From: Streptomyces griseoflavus
Lineage (GTDB): Bacteria; Actinomycetota; Actinomycetes; Streptomycetales; Streptomycetaceae
Direction: 5' to 3'
Length of the DNA: 64,000 nt
Assembly: GCF_014649995.1 (NCBI RefSeq)
Contig: NZ_BMUC01000001.1
Location: forward strand, 1-64,000
Shown here: in pieces, positions 17,029-26,667 of the stretch
Position numbering within the stretch: position 1 is the stretch's first letter
How the letters are laid out: the number at the start of each line of letters is the position of its first letter
Made by a program: the position numbers and the translations under genes
Notes under the pieces: generated by a model
Databases searched by the model: none
Told to the model about the DNA's origin: nothing
What the model saw: only the letters and a program-made list of their open reading frames with translations

Positions 17029-18453
17029 TCAGTTCCCGTACGCCGCGGCCGCGTCGGCCTCCAGCTTCGCCTGGGTGCCCGCGACGTCCTCCGGGTTCTT
17101 CAGGAAGTCCTGCAGCGCCTTCCACTCGCCCTTGCCGGGCGTGCCGCCGAAGGCCTGCGGGGCCTGGTCGGACATGTCGAAGCGGAAGTCGTCACCGGCG
17201 TCGAGCAGCGCCTTGGCCATCTTCCGCTGGACCTCGTTGGGGTACGCCGAGTTGGGCACGTTCTTGTTGGGCGAGAGGTAGCCGCCGAGCTTCGCCTGGA
17301 CGCTCGCCGCGTCCGGGGAGGCGAGGAAGGTCGCCAGCGCCTGCGCCGCCTCGGAGTCCTTCAGGATCACAGCCGCGTCGCCGCCGGACACCACGGGCGG
17401 GTCGTCACCGACCGCCGGGAACGGGAACACCTTCGCGTCCGTGCCCACCTCGGCCTCGGTCTCGCCGATGTTCACCTGCACGAAGTCGCCCTCGTAGACC
17501 ATGCCGGCCTTGGGCTGGTCGCCGCCGGTGAAGGTCTGGGTCACGGACGCCGGGAACTCCGTCTGGAGGGCGCCGGACGCGCCGCCCGCGACGTAGTCCC
17601 GCTTGCCCCAGATCCCGGCGAGCGTGGTGAGCGCCTCCTTGACCGAGGGGTCCGTCCACTTGATCTCGTGCCGGGCGAGCTGGTCGTACTTCTCCGGTCC
17701 GGCCTGGGAGAGGTAGACGTTCTCGAACCAGTCGGTCAGCGTCCAGCCGTCGGCGCCGCCGACCGAGAAGGGGGTGACCCCGGAGTCGTACACCGTCTGC
17801 GCGGTGGTGAGCAGTTCCTCCCACGTCTGGGGCTCGGCCGCGCCGGCGTTCTCGAAGACCTGGGCGTTGTACCAGATCAGCGACTTGTTGGCGGCCTTGT
17901 AGTAGACGCCGTACTGCTTGCCGTCGACCTTGCCGATGTCCTGCCAGCCCTGCGTGTAGTTCTCGGCGAGCTCCTTGGACGCCTCGGTGCCGAGCGGCTT
18001 GGCCCAGCCCTTCTCCACCGCCTGCTTGATGGCGCCCGGCTGCGGCAGCAGGGCCACGTCCGGCGGGGCACCGCCCGCGATCTTGGATCCGAGGAAGTTG
18101 ATGATCGGGTCCTGGGCGGGCACGAAGGTCACCTCGGCGCCGGTGCGCTTCTCGAACTCCGCGAGGACCTTCTTGAAGTTCTTCTGCTCGGTGCCGGTCC
18201 ACACGGCGGCGACCTCCAGGGTCTCGCCGTCCAGCTTCGGCAGGGTGACGGTGGTGCCGGTGTCGCCTCCGGTCCTGCCGCCCTTGTCGTCGTCACCGCC
18301 GTCGTCGTCGCCTCCGCAGGCGGTGAGCGAGACCGCCAGCACCCCCGCGGCGAGCGCGGCGGCGGCTCTCACGGCCCCGCGGGAGCGGGGGGTCGTCAGG
18401 GGGGTGTCGGGCGACCTGCGTATGCGGATGGTCCTGCTCGTCCTGCGCATCAC
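17029..18453 (-). CDS. Sugar ABC transporter substrate-binding lipoprotein
   Basis: A 474-residue extracellular solute-binding protein of family 1. A twin-arginine-like basic N-terminus and hydrophobic stretch lead to the lipobox LTAC (Cys at about residue 46), followed by an Asp/Gly-rich flexible tether. The mature part has features of carbohydrate binders such as NgcE or MalE (FEKRTGAEVTFVPAQ, DVALLPQPG, GAIKQAVEKGWAKPL, PFSVGGADGWTLTDWFE). Two ATGs (18453, 18450) are adjacent and the second is equally possible. It is first in an operon with two permeases. A DasR-like site lies about 60 bp upstream (18513-18528), which hints at an amino sugar or its oligomer as substrate. Confidence 0.92.
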   Translation of the reverse strand: MMRRTSRTIRIRRSPDTPLTTPRSRGAVRAAAALAAGVLAVSLTACGGDDDGGDDDKGGRTGGDTGTTVTLPKLDGETLEVAAVWTGTEQKNFKKVLAEFEKRTGAEVTFVPAQDPIINFLGSKIAGGAPPDVALLPQPGAIKQAVEKGWAKPLGTEASKELAENYTQGWQDIGKVDGKQYGVYYKAANKSLIWYNAQVFENAGAAEPQTWEELLTTAQTVYDSGVTPFSVGGADGWTLTDWFENVYLSQAGPEKYDQLARHEIKWTDPSVKEALTTLAGIWGKRDYVAGGASGALQTEFPASVTQTFTGGDQPKAGMVYEGDFVQVNIGETEAEVGTDAKVFPFPAVGDDPPVVSGGDAAVILKDSEAAQALATFLASPDAASVQAKLGGYLSPNKNVPNSAYPNEVQRKMAKALLDAGDDFRFDMSDQAPQAFGGTPGKGEWKALQDFLKNPEDVAGTQAKLEADAAAAYGN

Positions 18454-18512
18454 TACCCCGTTCTTCGTACTCCGTCGTACTTCGCCGAACGTTCGAGCGC
18501 TGTCCCGTGCGC

Positions 18513-18528
18513 TCTGGTCTACGCCCGG
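18513..18528 (-). promoter_or_regulatory. DasR-type operator (dre-like) before the sugar ABC operon
   Basis: TCTGGTCTACGCCCGG matches 12 of 16 positions of the dre consensus ACTGGTCTACACCAGT as I remember it, with the left half TGGTCTA intact. It lies about 60 bp upstream of the binding-protein start codon, a typical dre position. DasR is the GntR family regulator of GlcNAc and chitobiose use. A nearby palindrome CGAACGTTCG (18486-18495) may be a second factor's site. Confidence 0.45.
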
Positions 18529-18653
18529 CGCATGGGGGTGGCAAGAGCGCGTCCCGTGTCAAGTCCGCGATCGTGACCGCGTCGTGACCGGGCGTCACGC
18601 GGGTGAGTACCCCGACTCATGACGCGCGCACGTCGAGCGGGAATGCTGGGGAC

Positions 18654-19280
18654 ATGCTCATCGGACGATCAGTCACCGCGGCCGCCCTCCTGGCGCTCAC
18701 CACGGCGGCGTGCGGGACGCAGCCGGGCGGCGAGCGGACGGCACCGTCGCAGAGTCCTCCACCGTCGGCCGGCGCCCAGCCGTCCTCCGGCCCGTCCGCC
18801 GAGGCGTGGCCGGCGTGCGCGCAGCCGGCCGAGGCGCCCACCGTGCCGCCGTCCGCCACCGCCTCCGCGTCCCCGCCCGCCGGCCCGGACGGCCGGCCGG
18901 AGCAGCACGGGGACGGCGCGCCCCACTACGCCGAGAACCACGCCTACCGGATGCAGGCGTCGCTGACCCCGGAGAAGCGGGCCTGGGGAGCGGCGTCGGC
19001 GAAGCTCGTCCGCGCGGAGCTGGAGAAGGTGCGGGAGGCGGGCGGGGCCGGTGCGTACGGCGCCTTCCCCGAGGAGCGGGTCGTCGCGGCCCTCGCCCGG
19101 CTCGGCTGCGGCGAGGAGCACGGGGTCCACATCAGCGACGGCTTCTACAGCCTCCACACCGGGACGGTCTGTGTGTCCGGCCGGGTGACGCGGGACGAGC
19201 TGACCACCGAGGTGCACGGCGCGTACGCCGAACCGCAGCCCGGGACCGGACCGTGCGTGGAGAACCGGGGAGGCCACTGA
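18654..19280 (+). CDS. Small secreted lipoprotein of unknown function
   Basis: A 208-residue protein starting at ATG 18654. The signal sequence MLIGRSVTAAALLALTTAAC ends in a lipobox (TAAC), followed by a long Ser/Pro/Ala linker of about 70 residues and a compact C-terminal domain. That domain has three more cysteines (LGCGEEHG, TGTVCVSGRV, GTGPCVENRG), likely partly disulfide-bonded outside the cell. I do not recognise the domain. A further in-frame start at 18603 would bury the signal peptide and is less likely. It is divergent from the ABC operon and convergent with the FHA-ATPase gene, sharing a terminator. Confidence 0.75.
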   Translation: MLIGRSVTAAALLALTTAACGTQPGGERTAPSQSPPPSAGAQPSSGPSAEAWPACAQPAEAPTVPPSATASASPPAGPDGRPEQHGDGAPHYAENHAYRMQASLTPEKRAWGAASAKLVRAELEKVREAGGAGAYGAFPEERVVAALARLGCGEEHGVHISDGFYSLHTGTVCVSGRVTRDELTTEVHGAYAEPQPGTGPCVENRGGH

Positions 19281-19293
19281 CCGGCCTCCCCGG
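19265..19293. terminator. Bidirectional terminator
   Basis: CCGGGGAGGCC (19265-19275) pairs with GGCCTCCCCGG (19283-19293). It overlaps the stop codon of the lipoprotein gene and ends three bases before the stop of the convergent FHA-ATPase gene. Confidence 0.6.
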
Positions 19294-19295
19294 GG

Positions 19296-22200
19296 TCACA
19301 GGAGGGAGGGGACCTCCGCGGCCGAGACCTGACGGGCCGCCCGCTCCAGGGCGCTGGCCAGCAGCGCCAGGTCGGTCGGGCCGTTGCCCAGCTCGCGGAC
19401 CGGGCGGCGGGCCGGGGGGTCGCCCATGCGGTGCCACTCCAGGGGGACGACCGTCGGCCGCAGGGTCGCCGTCCGCGGGATGCGGCCGGTCACCCGGCCG
19501 CCCTGGAACGCCGTCTCCGGTCCGTCCGGGCCGGCCAGCCGGCCGCGGCCCGGTGCCGGGTCGTCGGGACCGCCGCCCGGCACGGGTGCCTCCAGCGCGA
19601 CGCGCAGCGTCGCCTGCCGCGCGGGCTCGGTCTGCGCCGTCCGGGCACACGGGCCGGTGGCCGTCACCAGGTGCACGCCCAGCCGTTCCCCGTCCCGCGC
19701 CACCGCCTCCAGGGCCCGCATCACCGACCCGGCGGCGGGCCGCCCCGGTGAGCCGAGCGCGGGGGAGACCAGCGCGTCCAGGTCGTCCACGACCACCACC
19801 AGCCGGGGCAGCGCGGGCGGGGCCTGTGTCCTGCGCCGGTCCGCCGCCGGCCGCAGCCGCAGCGTCGACGAGGGCGGGCCGTCCAGGTCGCCGTTCTGCT
19901 CGCCGCCTCCCGCGCGGGAGGCGGCCGTCCGCTGGGCGACCATACGGTCCGACAACTCGCGGCCGGTGTGCCACTCCGCGAAGTCCGAGCGGCCCAGCAG
20001 CTCCCCGCGCCGCTTCAGCTCGGCGCTCAGGGACTGCGCGAACTCCCGCATCCGCACCGGGTCGTTGGCACACAGATGCGTCGTGACGTGCGGGACGTCC
20101 GTACACACCCGCAGGCCGTCGCCGTGCCCGGGGCCCGGCGCGGGGCCGCCCCTGCCCTCGACCAGCACGATGCCCAGCCGGTCGGGGCGCTCGGCGGCGG
20201 CCAGCGAGGCGACGACCGCCCGCAGCAGTTCCGTACGGCCGCTGCCGGGCGGGCCTTCGATCAGCAGGTGCGGTCCGTCGGCGGCGAGGTCGGCGACGAC
20301 CGGGCCGCGCGGCCCGGCGCCCAGGACGGCGGTGACCCGGCCGCCGAGGGCCCGGGTGTCGTCGGCCGCGTCCGCCCAGCGGGCCATCAGCGAGGCCGGG
20401 GTGGCCCGGGCCAGGCCCAGCTCGTCGAGGAGCCGCGCCGACCGGGGCAGCGGAGCGGACACGCGCGCGTGCCGTTCGGCCGGGGCGCCGTCGGTGCGCA
20501 GCGGCGCCAGCGCCCGCGCGAACCGCTCGGCCCAGGCGGGGGAGACCGCGTCGACGGTGGCGAGGGTGCCGTGGCCGACGGGCCCCGGAGGCGTGCCGGA
20601 GCCGCTCCCGGCCACCCGCAGCAGTCTGAGCGCGGTCGCCACGTCACCGCTGAGCAGGGCGACCGCCCCGCACGCGCGGAACGGCGGCGTCACCGCGCAG
20701 GCTGCCTCGTACGTCTCCGTCACCGGCGACGCGGGGGAGGCGGCGGCCGTCTCGGCGAGGCACACGACGTGGATCGCGGCCCGTGGGCCCTCCAGGGCCA
20801 GCCGCGCCACCGCCTCGCGGGCGTCCGCGCCGCCGGGGTCACCGTCCACGACGAGCACGGTGTGGGGGCCGTCGCCCGGTGGTGCGGGCGCGGCCCGGTG
20901 GTCCCGGTCGGCCAGGCGGCGCAGCAGTTCGTCCGTGCGGGCCGTGGCCTGCTCGTGGTCGTGCGCCAGCAGCAGGCGGCAGTCCTGGCCGTGGCCCGGG
21001 CGCAGGTGGGGCAGCCAGCCCAGCCAGGACCACTCCGCGGTGCGCTCCGCCAGGGGGCGGGAGGGGTCCGCGGCGATCAGGACGATCTCCAGGCAGTCGG
21101 GGGAGTGCAGCGCGGCGAGCTGGGCCAGGACCGCGCGGGCCAGTCCGGCGAGACGGTCGCGCGGGCCGGCCAGTCCGAGCGCGCCCACCTCGCGCAGGTC
21201 CGACGTCACCGGCACGGCGGGCAGCAGGCCCGAGCCGTTCGGCGCGGCCCGGTCCGTGGTGCCGAGCCGCACCGTGAGCGTCTCGGGATGGCCCGGCCCG
21301 CGCTCCCACAGCCGGGGGCCGGGGCCGAGCGCGGTCAGCAGCAGGGTGGCGGGGTCCGGCCAGGTCTCGGGCTGGGCGGGGGCGGCGAGGGGCGGCTGCG
21401 GCGCGGGCCCGTCCGGCGACGGGGCGAACCCGCCCGGCGCGTCCGCCGTGGCCTCCCGCTCCTGCCGGCCTCCGGTCAGGCGGCGGGCCCAGGCCCCGAT
21501 GCCGCCCCGCTTGCGCCCGCCGGGAGGCTGGGGGAGGTCGGTGCCGCGCAGGGGGGTGCCCTTGCGGGAGCCCTGGGCGTCGGTTCCGTGGAGGGTGTCG
21601 GGGCCGGAGCCGTCGTCGTACCGTCCGTCCCGCACCCGGCCGGTGGTGCTGCCGGTGGGGCCCTGGGGGGCGCGGGGGGAGCCGGGGTGCCCGCCGGGCG
21701 TGGTGCCGGCCGCGTGGTGGGGGCCGGCGTGGGGATCGACGCCGTGGCGCCCGTCCCGCACGGCGTCGGCCGGGTGGTCGGCAGTTTGGGAGGAGTCGTA
21801 TGCGGGGGGCGTCGCGCCCGGTGCGCGGTGGTCCTCGCGTGGCCGGTCGGCCGTGCGGGGGGAGTCGTGGTGTGCCGCGGGGGGTGCTCCGGGTACGGGG
21901 GAGGCGCCGTCGCGCCCGCCGGGTGCTTCGCCGGAGGCCCGGAGTCCGGGGCCGGCGGGGTGAGAGGGGGAGGAGGGGGTGGTGCCGGAGCCGTCGGCGA
22001 GGGACCCGTGCCCCGCGTGGGTCCCGCCCGCGGCCGGACCCGGCTGCGAGACGCGCCGCCCCTTGGGCACCCGGGGCACATCGCCCCGCGCGGCCACCCG
22101 CAGCGTGCGCCCCCCGGGGCCGTCTCCGCGCCGGCCGGCCCCCGGTGTCCCGCCCTGCCCCGGCACCAGTGGCCCGGAACCCCGCGCGGCTCGCTCCCCG

Positions 22201-23045
22201 TCCGGCTCCCACCCGTCGGCGGCCCGGCTGCCGTCCCCCGCGGCCGGGCTCGCCGAGCCGTAGGCGTGGTGGGTCGGCCCCCGGGGCGGATCGGCCGGTG
22301 CCACGCGCGCGTCCGGGCCGCCGGACGTCCCGGGCCGCGCGGCGGACGCGTCCCCGGCCCCTTCACCCGCCCGCGGCCCCGGCACCCGGACGTGTCCCTC
22401 CCCGTCCGGTGTCGTCGCCGCCCGCGCGTCCGGTCCCGCCGCCGGTGTCAGGCGCAGCGCCGACTCGCCGATGCGCAGCAGGGCGCCCGGGGTCAGCCGG
22501 ACCGGGCGGGGGCCCACGCGCCGCCCGTCCAGGGTCGTGCCGTTGGTGGAGCCGAGGTCGGCGACCGAGACGCGGCCGTCGGCGGCGACCGTCACCGCGC
22601 AGTGCAGCCGGGAGACGTCCGGGTCGTCGAGCGGTACGTCGGCGTCGGCGGAGCGGCCTATGCGGATCTCGCCGCCGTGCAGCAGGTGCACCCCGCCCGC
22701 GTCGGGTCCGGCGACGACGTGCAGCCGGGTCGGGGCCTCGTCCAGCTCGGGGTGCGGCTCGGGCTCGCCCGGGGCGCCCACCGCCAGCACCGCCCCGTCG
22801 ATCAGCGGCGGCTCGCCCAGCGTGCAGCGCTGGGCGTCGAGCCGCAGGTCACCGGCGTACAGCACCGGCGCGCCCGTGGAGCCGGACGTGCCGTCGCCGC
22901 CGGAGACCGCCGAGGCCAGTGCGGAGGCCACCGCGGCCAGGGCCGTGCCCGCGGGCGCCGTGACCAGCACGTCGCAGCTCACGGCCCGCTCCCGCGCGGG
23001 GGAGGAGGGGCCCTGCGGGTCTACGACGGTCAGCCGGATCTGCAT
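19296..23045 (-). CDS. FHA domain protein fused to EccC/FtsK-SpoIIIE-like ATPase
   Basis: A 1249-residue protein. Residues about 105-185 are a forkhead-associated phosphothreonine-binding domain (IRIGRSADADV, SRLHC, GSTNGTTLDG). About 370 low-complexity Gly/Pro/Ala/Asp-rich residues follow. The C-terminal half resembles type VII secretion EccC/FtsK proteins: RLWERGPGHPETLTVRLG, then a P-loop IEGPPGSGRTELLRA and the DD motif LVVVVDDLDALVSPAL. No membrane helix is visible, unlike EccC, and only one clear Walker A motif is found. The start is ATG 23045 (MQIRLTVVDP) with GAAGGGA upstream; the frame stays open to 23510 but is not coding-like there. It is divergent from pkaA, a natural source of phosphothreonine signals. 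Confidence 0.83.
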   Translation of the reverse strand: MQIRLTVVDPQGPSSPARERAVSCDVLVTAPAGTALAAVASALASAVSGGDGTSGSTGAPVLYAGDLRLDAQRCTLGEPPLIDGAVLAVGAPGEPEPHPELDEAPTRLHVVAGPDAGGVHLLHGGEIRIGRSADADVPLDDPDVSRLHCAVTVAADGRVSVADLGSTNGTTLDGRRVGPRPVRLTPGALLRIGESALRLTPAAGPDARAATTPDGEGHVRVPGPRAGEGAGDASAARPGTSGGPDARVAPADPPRGPTHHAYGSASPAAGDGSRAADGWEPDGERAARGSGPLVPGQGGTPGAGRRGDGPGGRTLRVAARGDVPRVPKGRRVSQPGPAAGGTHAGHGSLADGSGTTPSSPSHPAGPGLRASGEAPGGRDGASPVPGAPPAAHHDSPRTADRPREDHRAPGATPPAYDSSQTADHPADAVRDGRHGVDPHAGPHHAAGTTPGGHPGSPRAPQGPTGSTTGRVRDGRYDDGSGPDTLHGTDAQGSRKGTPLRGTDLPQPPGGRKRGGIGAWARRLTGGRQEREATADAPGGFAPSPDGPAPQPPLAAPAQPETWPDPATLLLTALGPGPRLWERGPGHPETLTVRLGTTDRAAPNGSGLLPAVPVTSDLREVGALGLAGPRDRLAGLARAVLAQLAALHSPDCLEIVLIAADPSRPLAERTAEWSWLGWLPHLRPGHGQDCRLLLAHDHEQATARTDELLRRLADRDHRAAPAPPGDGPHTVLVVDGDPGGADAREAVARLALEGPRAAIHVVCLAETAAASPASPVTETYEAACAVTPPFRACGAVALLSGDVATALRLLRVAGSGSGTPPGPVGHGTLATVDAVSPAWAERFARALAPLRTDGAPAERHARVSAPLPRSARLLDELGLARATPASLMARWADAADDTRALGGRVTAVLGAGPRGPVVADLAADGPHLLIEGPPGSGRTELLRAVVASLAAAERPDRLGIVLVEGRGGPAPGPGHGDGLRVCTDVPHVTTHLCANDPVRMREFAQSLSAELKRRGELLGRSDFAEWHTGRELSDRMVAQRTAASRAGGGEQNGDLDGPPSSTLRLRPAADRRRTQAPPALPRLVVVVDDLDALVSPALGSPGRPAAGSVMRALEAVARDGERLGVHLVTATGPCARTAQTEPARQATLRVALEAPVPGGGPDDPAPGRGRLAGPDGPETAFQGGRVTGRIPRTATLRPTVVPLEWHRMGDPPARRPVRELGNGPTDLALLASALERAARQVSAAEVPSLL

Positions 23046-23533
23046 CGCCGTCAGCGGTCCCTTCTGCGCGGGCGCCCGCGACACGGGGGACGAAGCCGCC
23101 CCGCGGTCCCCCACCGCGGACTTCCCCCACCGCCACACGCGCACGTACGGCCAGTACTGCACGCATCCTCGCACCTGACACCGACAACGCGCCCGCCGCC
23201 CGACAGCGAATGATCTTGATTGGTCGGCTCTGCCCGCAAAAATGCCTGACCAGTGACCGGCCGATGATCGTCGCCGGGTCACTTGAGATCGGTCACGTCC
23301 GCGGTGCGGCAACCAACGGACCGGGTGGAGCGTCTTTCCCGCCGACCGTCGAACACCGGCGGAACCCGGTACGTAAGACCCATGCGGAGGGGCGACGGCC
23401 CGGCGACAGGAGAGGCGGCGGCGAAGACGACCGGCCGGTATCCCGTGCGGCGGCACTACAGTGGGTCGGAACATTCCGCAGCAGGGTGGACCACGGTGTA
23501 CGCCAGCCAAGCAAGCAGCAGGGAGCGCATGAC
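23046..23533. other. Divergent promoter region between the FHA-ATPase gene and pkaA
   Basis: A 488-bp gap with open frames but no convincing gene. An AT-richer stretch at about 23205-23245 (CAAGATCATT read on the minus strand, with TTGCGG 15 bases earlier) may promote the FHA-ATPase gene. TACAGT at 23457-23462 may be the -10 of pkaA. The long leaders on both sides suggest more than one control site, but I recognise none. Confidence 0.4.
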
Positions 23534-25207
23534 GTGCGGCCGGTAGGGAGCAAGTACCTGCTCGAGGAGCCGCTCGGTCGCGGCGCCACGGGCACCGTCT
23601 GGCGCGCCCGCCAGCGGGAGACCGCGGGCGCCGAGGCGGCCGTGCCGGGGCAGCCCGGCGAGACCGTCGCGATCAAGGTCCTCAAGGAGGAGCTCGCGAG
23701 CGACGCCGACGTCGTGATGCGGTTCCTGCGCGAGCGCTCGGTCCTGCTGCGGCTCACCCACCCCAACATCGTCCGGGTCCGCGACCTGGTGGTCGAGGGT
23801 GATCTGCTGGCCCTGGTCATGGACCTGGTCGAGGGCCCCGACCTGCACCGCCACCTCCGGGAGAACGGGCCGTTCACCCCGGTCGCCGCGGCGCTGCTGA
23901 CCGCGCAGATCGCCGACGCGCTCGGCGCCAGCCACGCCGACGGCGTGGTGCACCGGGACCTGAAACCGGCCAACGTCCTGCTGAAGCAGACCGGCGGCGA
24001 GATGCACCCGATGCTGACCGACTTCGGCATCGCCCGCCTCGCCGACTCCCCGGGCCTGACCCGCACCCACGAGTTCGTCGGTACGCCCGCGTACATCGCG
24101 CCCGAGTCGGCCGAGGGCCGCCCGCAGACCTCCGCCGTCGACATCTACGGCGCCGGCATCCTGCTGTACGAGCTGGTCACCGGCCGCCCGCCGTTCTCCG
24201 GCGGCTCCGCCCTGGAGGTGCTGCACCAGCACCTGAGCGCCGAACCCCGCCGTCCCTCCACGGTCCCCGATCCGCTGTGGACGGTCATCGAGCGCTGTCT
24301 GCGCAAGAACCCCGACGAGCGGCCCGGCGCGGAGAACCTCGCGCGCGGCCTGCGCGTCGTGGCCGACGGCATCGGCGTGCACGCGAACTCCGCGCAGATC
24401 GGCGCCGCGGAGAACGTCGGCGCGCTGCTCGCCCCCGACCCGGCGCCCGCGCAGGTGCCGGACGCCCCCGGTGCCGCGGACCCCACGCAGATGCTGCCGC
24501 ACGGCGCGGGCGGCTACGACCCCAACGGCGCCACCAGCGTCCTGCCGCAGACCGGCGGACCGGCCGGCGCCGCCGACCCCACGGCCGTCCTGCCGCCGGT
24601 GCCCCCCGGGCAGCCGGGGCAGTCCGGCGGTCCGGGCCCCGAGGACCCGCACCCCTGGCAGAACCAGCTCCGCGCGGCCCGCGACCGCAACGAGCAGACC
24701 CAGGTCCAGTACCTCGACCCCCACCAGGACCCGCTGCGCCGCCGCCCCCAGCGGCAGGTCGCCCGGCCGCAGCAGCAGCCCCCGCAGCAGCCGCCGCAGC
24801 GTCAGCCGCAGCCCGGCCCGGGATACGGCTACCCGCAGCAGCACCAGCCCCAGCCGCAGCGGTACGCGCCCCCGCCGGAGCCCCAGCGGCGGCAGCAGCC
24901 CCAGCCGCAGCGGTACGCGCCGCCGCCGGAGCCGCAGCGTCCCGCGCGGGAGCCCCGGGCACCCCGGCAGCGCAGCGCCAACCCGATGCGCATCCCCGGT
25001 CTCGGCTGCCTCAAGGGGTGCCTCTTCACGGTCGTCATCCTGTTCGTCGCGGGCTGGCTGATCTGGGAACTGAGCCCGCTCCAGGACTGGATCGGCACCG
25101 GCAAGGGCTACTGGGAACAGCTCAGCGACTGGTTCGGCTCGGTGACGGGCTGGATCGAGGACCTGGGCGGCCCCGACGAGCCCTCGGCACCCTCCGGGAC
25201 GAACTGA
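23534..25207 (+). CDS. pkaA: PkaA-type Ser/Thr protein kinase, membrane-anchored
   Basis: A 557-residue eukaryotic-type kinase with all catalytic elements: glycine loop LGRGATGTV (14-22), Lys48 in VAIKVL, HRDLKPAN (140-147), DFG (163-165), GTPAYIAPE and the conserved arginine near KNPDERPG. A Pro/Gln-rich juxtamembrane region of about 190 residues with RYAPPPEPQR repeats follows. A single helix (CLFTVVILFVAGWLIWEL, about 495-513) and a 40-residue tail complete it. No PASTA domain is present. GTG 23534 is chosen for AGGGAG eight bases upstream and because homology begins there. It is followed by pkaB and divergent from the FHA-ATPase. The symbol comes from the S. coelicolor pkaA-pkaB pair. Confidence 0.88.
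   Translation: MRPVGSKYLLEEPLGRGATGTVWRARQRETAGAEAAVPGQPGETVAIKVLKEELASDADVVMRFLRERSVLLRLTHPNIVRVRDLVVEGDLLALVMDLVEGPDLHRHLRENGPFTPVAAALLTAQIADALGASHADGVVHRDLKPANVLLKQTGGEMHPMLTDFGIARLADSPGLTRTHEFVGTPAYIAPESAEGRPQTSAVDIYGAGILLYELVTGRPPFSGGSALEVLHQHLSAEPRRPSTVPDPLWTVIERCLRKNPDERPGAENLARGLRVVADGIGVHANSAQIGAAENVGALLAPDPAPAQVPDAPGAADPTQMLPHGAGGYDPNGATSVLPQTGGPAGAADPTAVLPPVPPGQPGQSGGPGPEDPHPWQNQLRAARDRNEQTQVQYLDPHQDPLRRRPQRQVARPQQQPPQQPPQRQPQPGPGYGYPQQHQPQPQRYAPPPEPQRRQQPQPQRYAPPPEPQRPAREPRAPRQRSANPMRIPGLGCLKGCLFTVVILFVAGWLIWELSPLQDWIGTGKGYWEQLSDWFGSVTGWIEDLGGPDEPSAPSGTN
24848..24939 (+). repeat. Imperfect tandem repeat coding for Pro/Gln-rich units in pkaA
   Basis: Two copies of a segment of about 40 bp encode PQPQRYAPPPEPQR, separated by a short Arg/Gln stretch. 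It forms part of the disordered juxtamembrane linker and is a plausible site of length variation between strains. Confidence 0.7.
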
Positions 25208-25316
25208 GCGTGTCTGTTGATGTGTCGACATCCGGGGGTCGATTTCCGTATCCCCGGTGAAGCCCGGCTGCCCGGACGCGTAGCTTTGGCGACAACACGC
25301 GTCGGTAGGAGCAGTC

Positions 25317-26561
25317 TTGGCACGGAGAATCGGCAGCCGGTACACCGCCCATCAGATCCTCGGGCGGGGCAGCGCCGGCACGGTGTGGCTGGGCGAGGGC
25401 CCCGACGGGCCCGTCGCCATCAAGCTGCTGCGTGAGGATCTCTCCTCGGACCAGGAACTCGTCGGCCGTTTCGTGCAGGAGCGGACGGCGCTGCTGGGCC
25501 TGGAACACCCGCACGTCGTCTCCGTGCGCGACCTGGTCGTCGACGGCAACGATCTCGCGCTGGTCATGGACCTGGTCCGGGGCACGGACCTGCGCACCCG
25601 CCTCGACCGGGAGCGCCGGCTGGCCCCGGAGGCCGCGGTGGCGATCGTCGCCGACGTCGCGGACGGGCTGGCGGCGGCGCACGCGGCCGGGGTCGTCCAC
25701 CGGGACGTGAAGCCGGAGAACGTGCTGCTGGACATGCAGGGTCCGCTCGGACCCGGCGGCTCGCACCGCGCCCTGCTCACCGACTTCGGCGTGGCGAAAC
25801 TCATCGACACCCCGCGCCGCACCCGGGCCACGAAGATCATCGGCACGCCGGACTACCTGGCTCCGGAGATCGTCGAGGGCCTCCCGCCGCGCGCCTCGGT
25901 CGACATCTACGCCCTCGCCACGGTCCTGTACGAGCTGCTCGCCGGCTTCACCCCGTTCGGCGGCGGCCACCCGGGCGCCGTGCTGCGCCGCCACGTCACC
26001 GAGACGGTCGTCCCGCTGCCCGGCATCCCGGACGAGCTGTGGCAGCTCCTGGTGCAGTGCCTGGCGAAGGCCCCGGCGTCCCGGCTGCGCGCCTCCGAGC
26101 TGGGCGCGCGGCTGCGGGAGCTGCTGCCGCTGCTGGCGGGGATGCCCCCGCTGGACGTGGACGAGCCGGACACCGGGCCGGAGGAGGACGCGGGCGAGGC
26201 CGTCCCGGCGTCGGGCCCCTCCCGGTCCGCCGGCGAGCCCGTGCGGCGCCGGGGCGCGGTCCCGCTGGTGCCGGGTGCGAAGCCGTCCGACTCCAACCGT
26301 GACACGCACACCTCCATGAGGGTGCCCGCCCCCGACGAGCTGGCCGGCGGTGCCCGCGGCACGGCCCGCGCGCCCCGCGCGTCCGGCGCCCCCCGCCCCG
26401 GGTCGGCGCGCAACCGCGCGGTCACCCGCAGGCGCCGTCTGACCGTGGCCGTCGCGGCGGTGCTCCTGGCGGCGGCCGGCGCCGCCACCTGGCTCGCCGC
26501 TTCCGACGACACCGCCGCCCCACCCGAGGACACCCACACCTCCACCCCGGCCGTCCCCTGA
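25317..26561 (+). CDS. pkaB: PkaB-type Ser/Thr protein kinase
   Basis: A 414-residue kinase with an intact catalytic core: LGRGSAGTV (15-23), Lys36 in [14 protein letters not shown] (128-135), DFG (156-158), GTPDYLAPE. The lobe ends near residue 270. An acidic then Arg/Ala-rich linker follows, and a single helix (about 377-395) with a short threonine-rich tail. The start is TTG 25317, with AGGAG five bases upstream. It is 109 bp after pkaA and is the second kinase of the pair known in S. coelicolor. Substrates are not predictable, but the FHA-ATPase next door is an obvious candidate reader. Confidence 0.87.
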   Translation: MARRIGSRYTAHQILGRGSAGTVWLGEGPDGPVAIKLLREDLSSDQELVGRFVQERTALLGLEHPHVVSVRDLVVDGNDLALVMDLVRGTDLRTRLDRERRLAPEAAVAIVADVADGLAAAHAAGVVHRDVKPENVLLDMQGPLGPGGSHRALLTDFGVAKLIDTPRRTRATKIIGTPDYLAPEIVEGLPPRASVDIYALATVLYELLAGFTPFGGGHPGAVLRRHVTETVVPLPGIPDELWQLLVQCLAKAPASRLRASELGARLRELLPLLAGMPPLDVDEPDTGPEEDAGEAVPASGPSRSAGEPVRRRGAVPLVPGAKPSDSNRDTHTSMRVPAPDELAGGARGTARAPRASGAPRPGSARNRAVTRRRRLTVAVAAVLLAAAGAATWLAASDDTAAPPEDTHTSTPAVP

Positions 26562-26667
26562 CACTGCCCCTCGGGGGCGCGGGGAACCGCGCGCCCACGG
26601 CCGCCCGGCAGGGGCTGGAGCGGCCGCCCGGCATGGCCCACCGCGGGAAACCGTTACGCTGGAGGGC

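Noticed and set aside
23210-23533. Longer N-terminus of PkaA from 23210
   Set aside because: The upstream part lacks kinase similarity and codon bias, and GTG 23534 has a good ribosome site.
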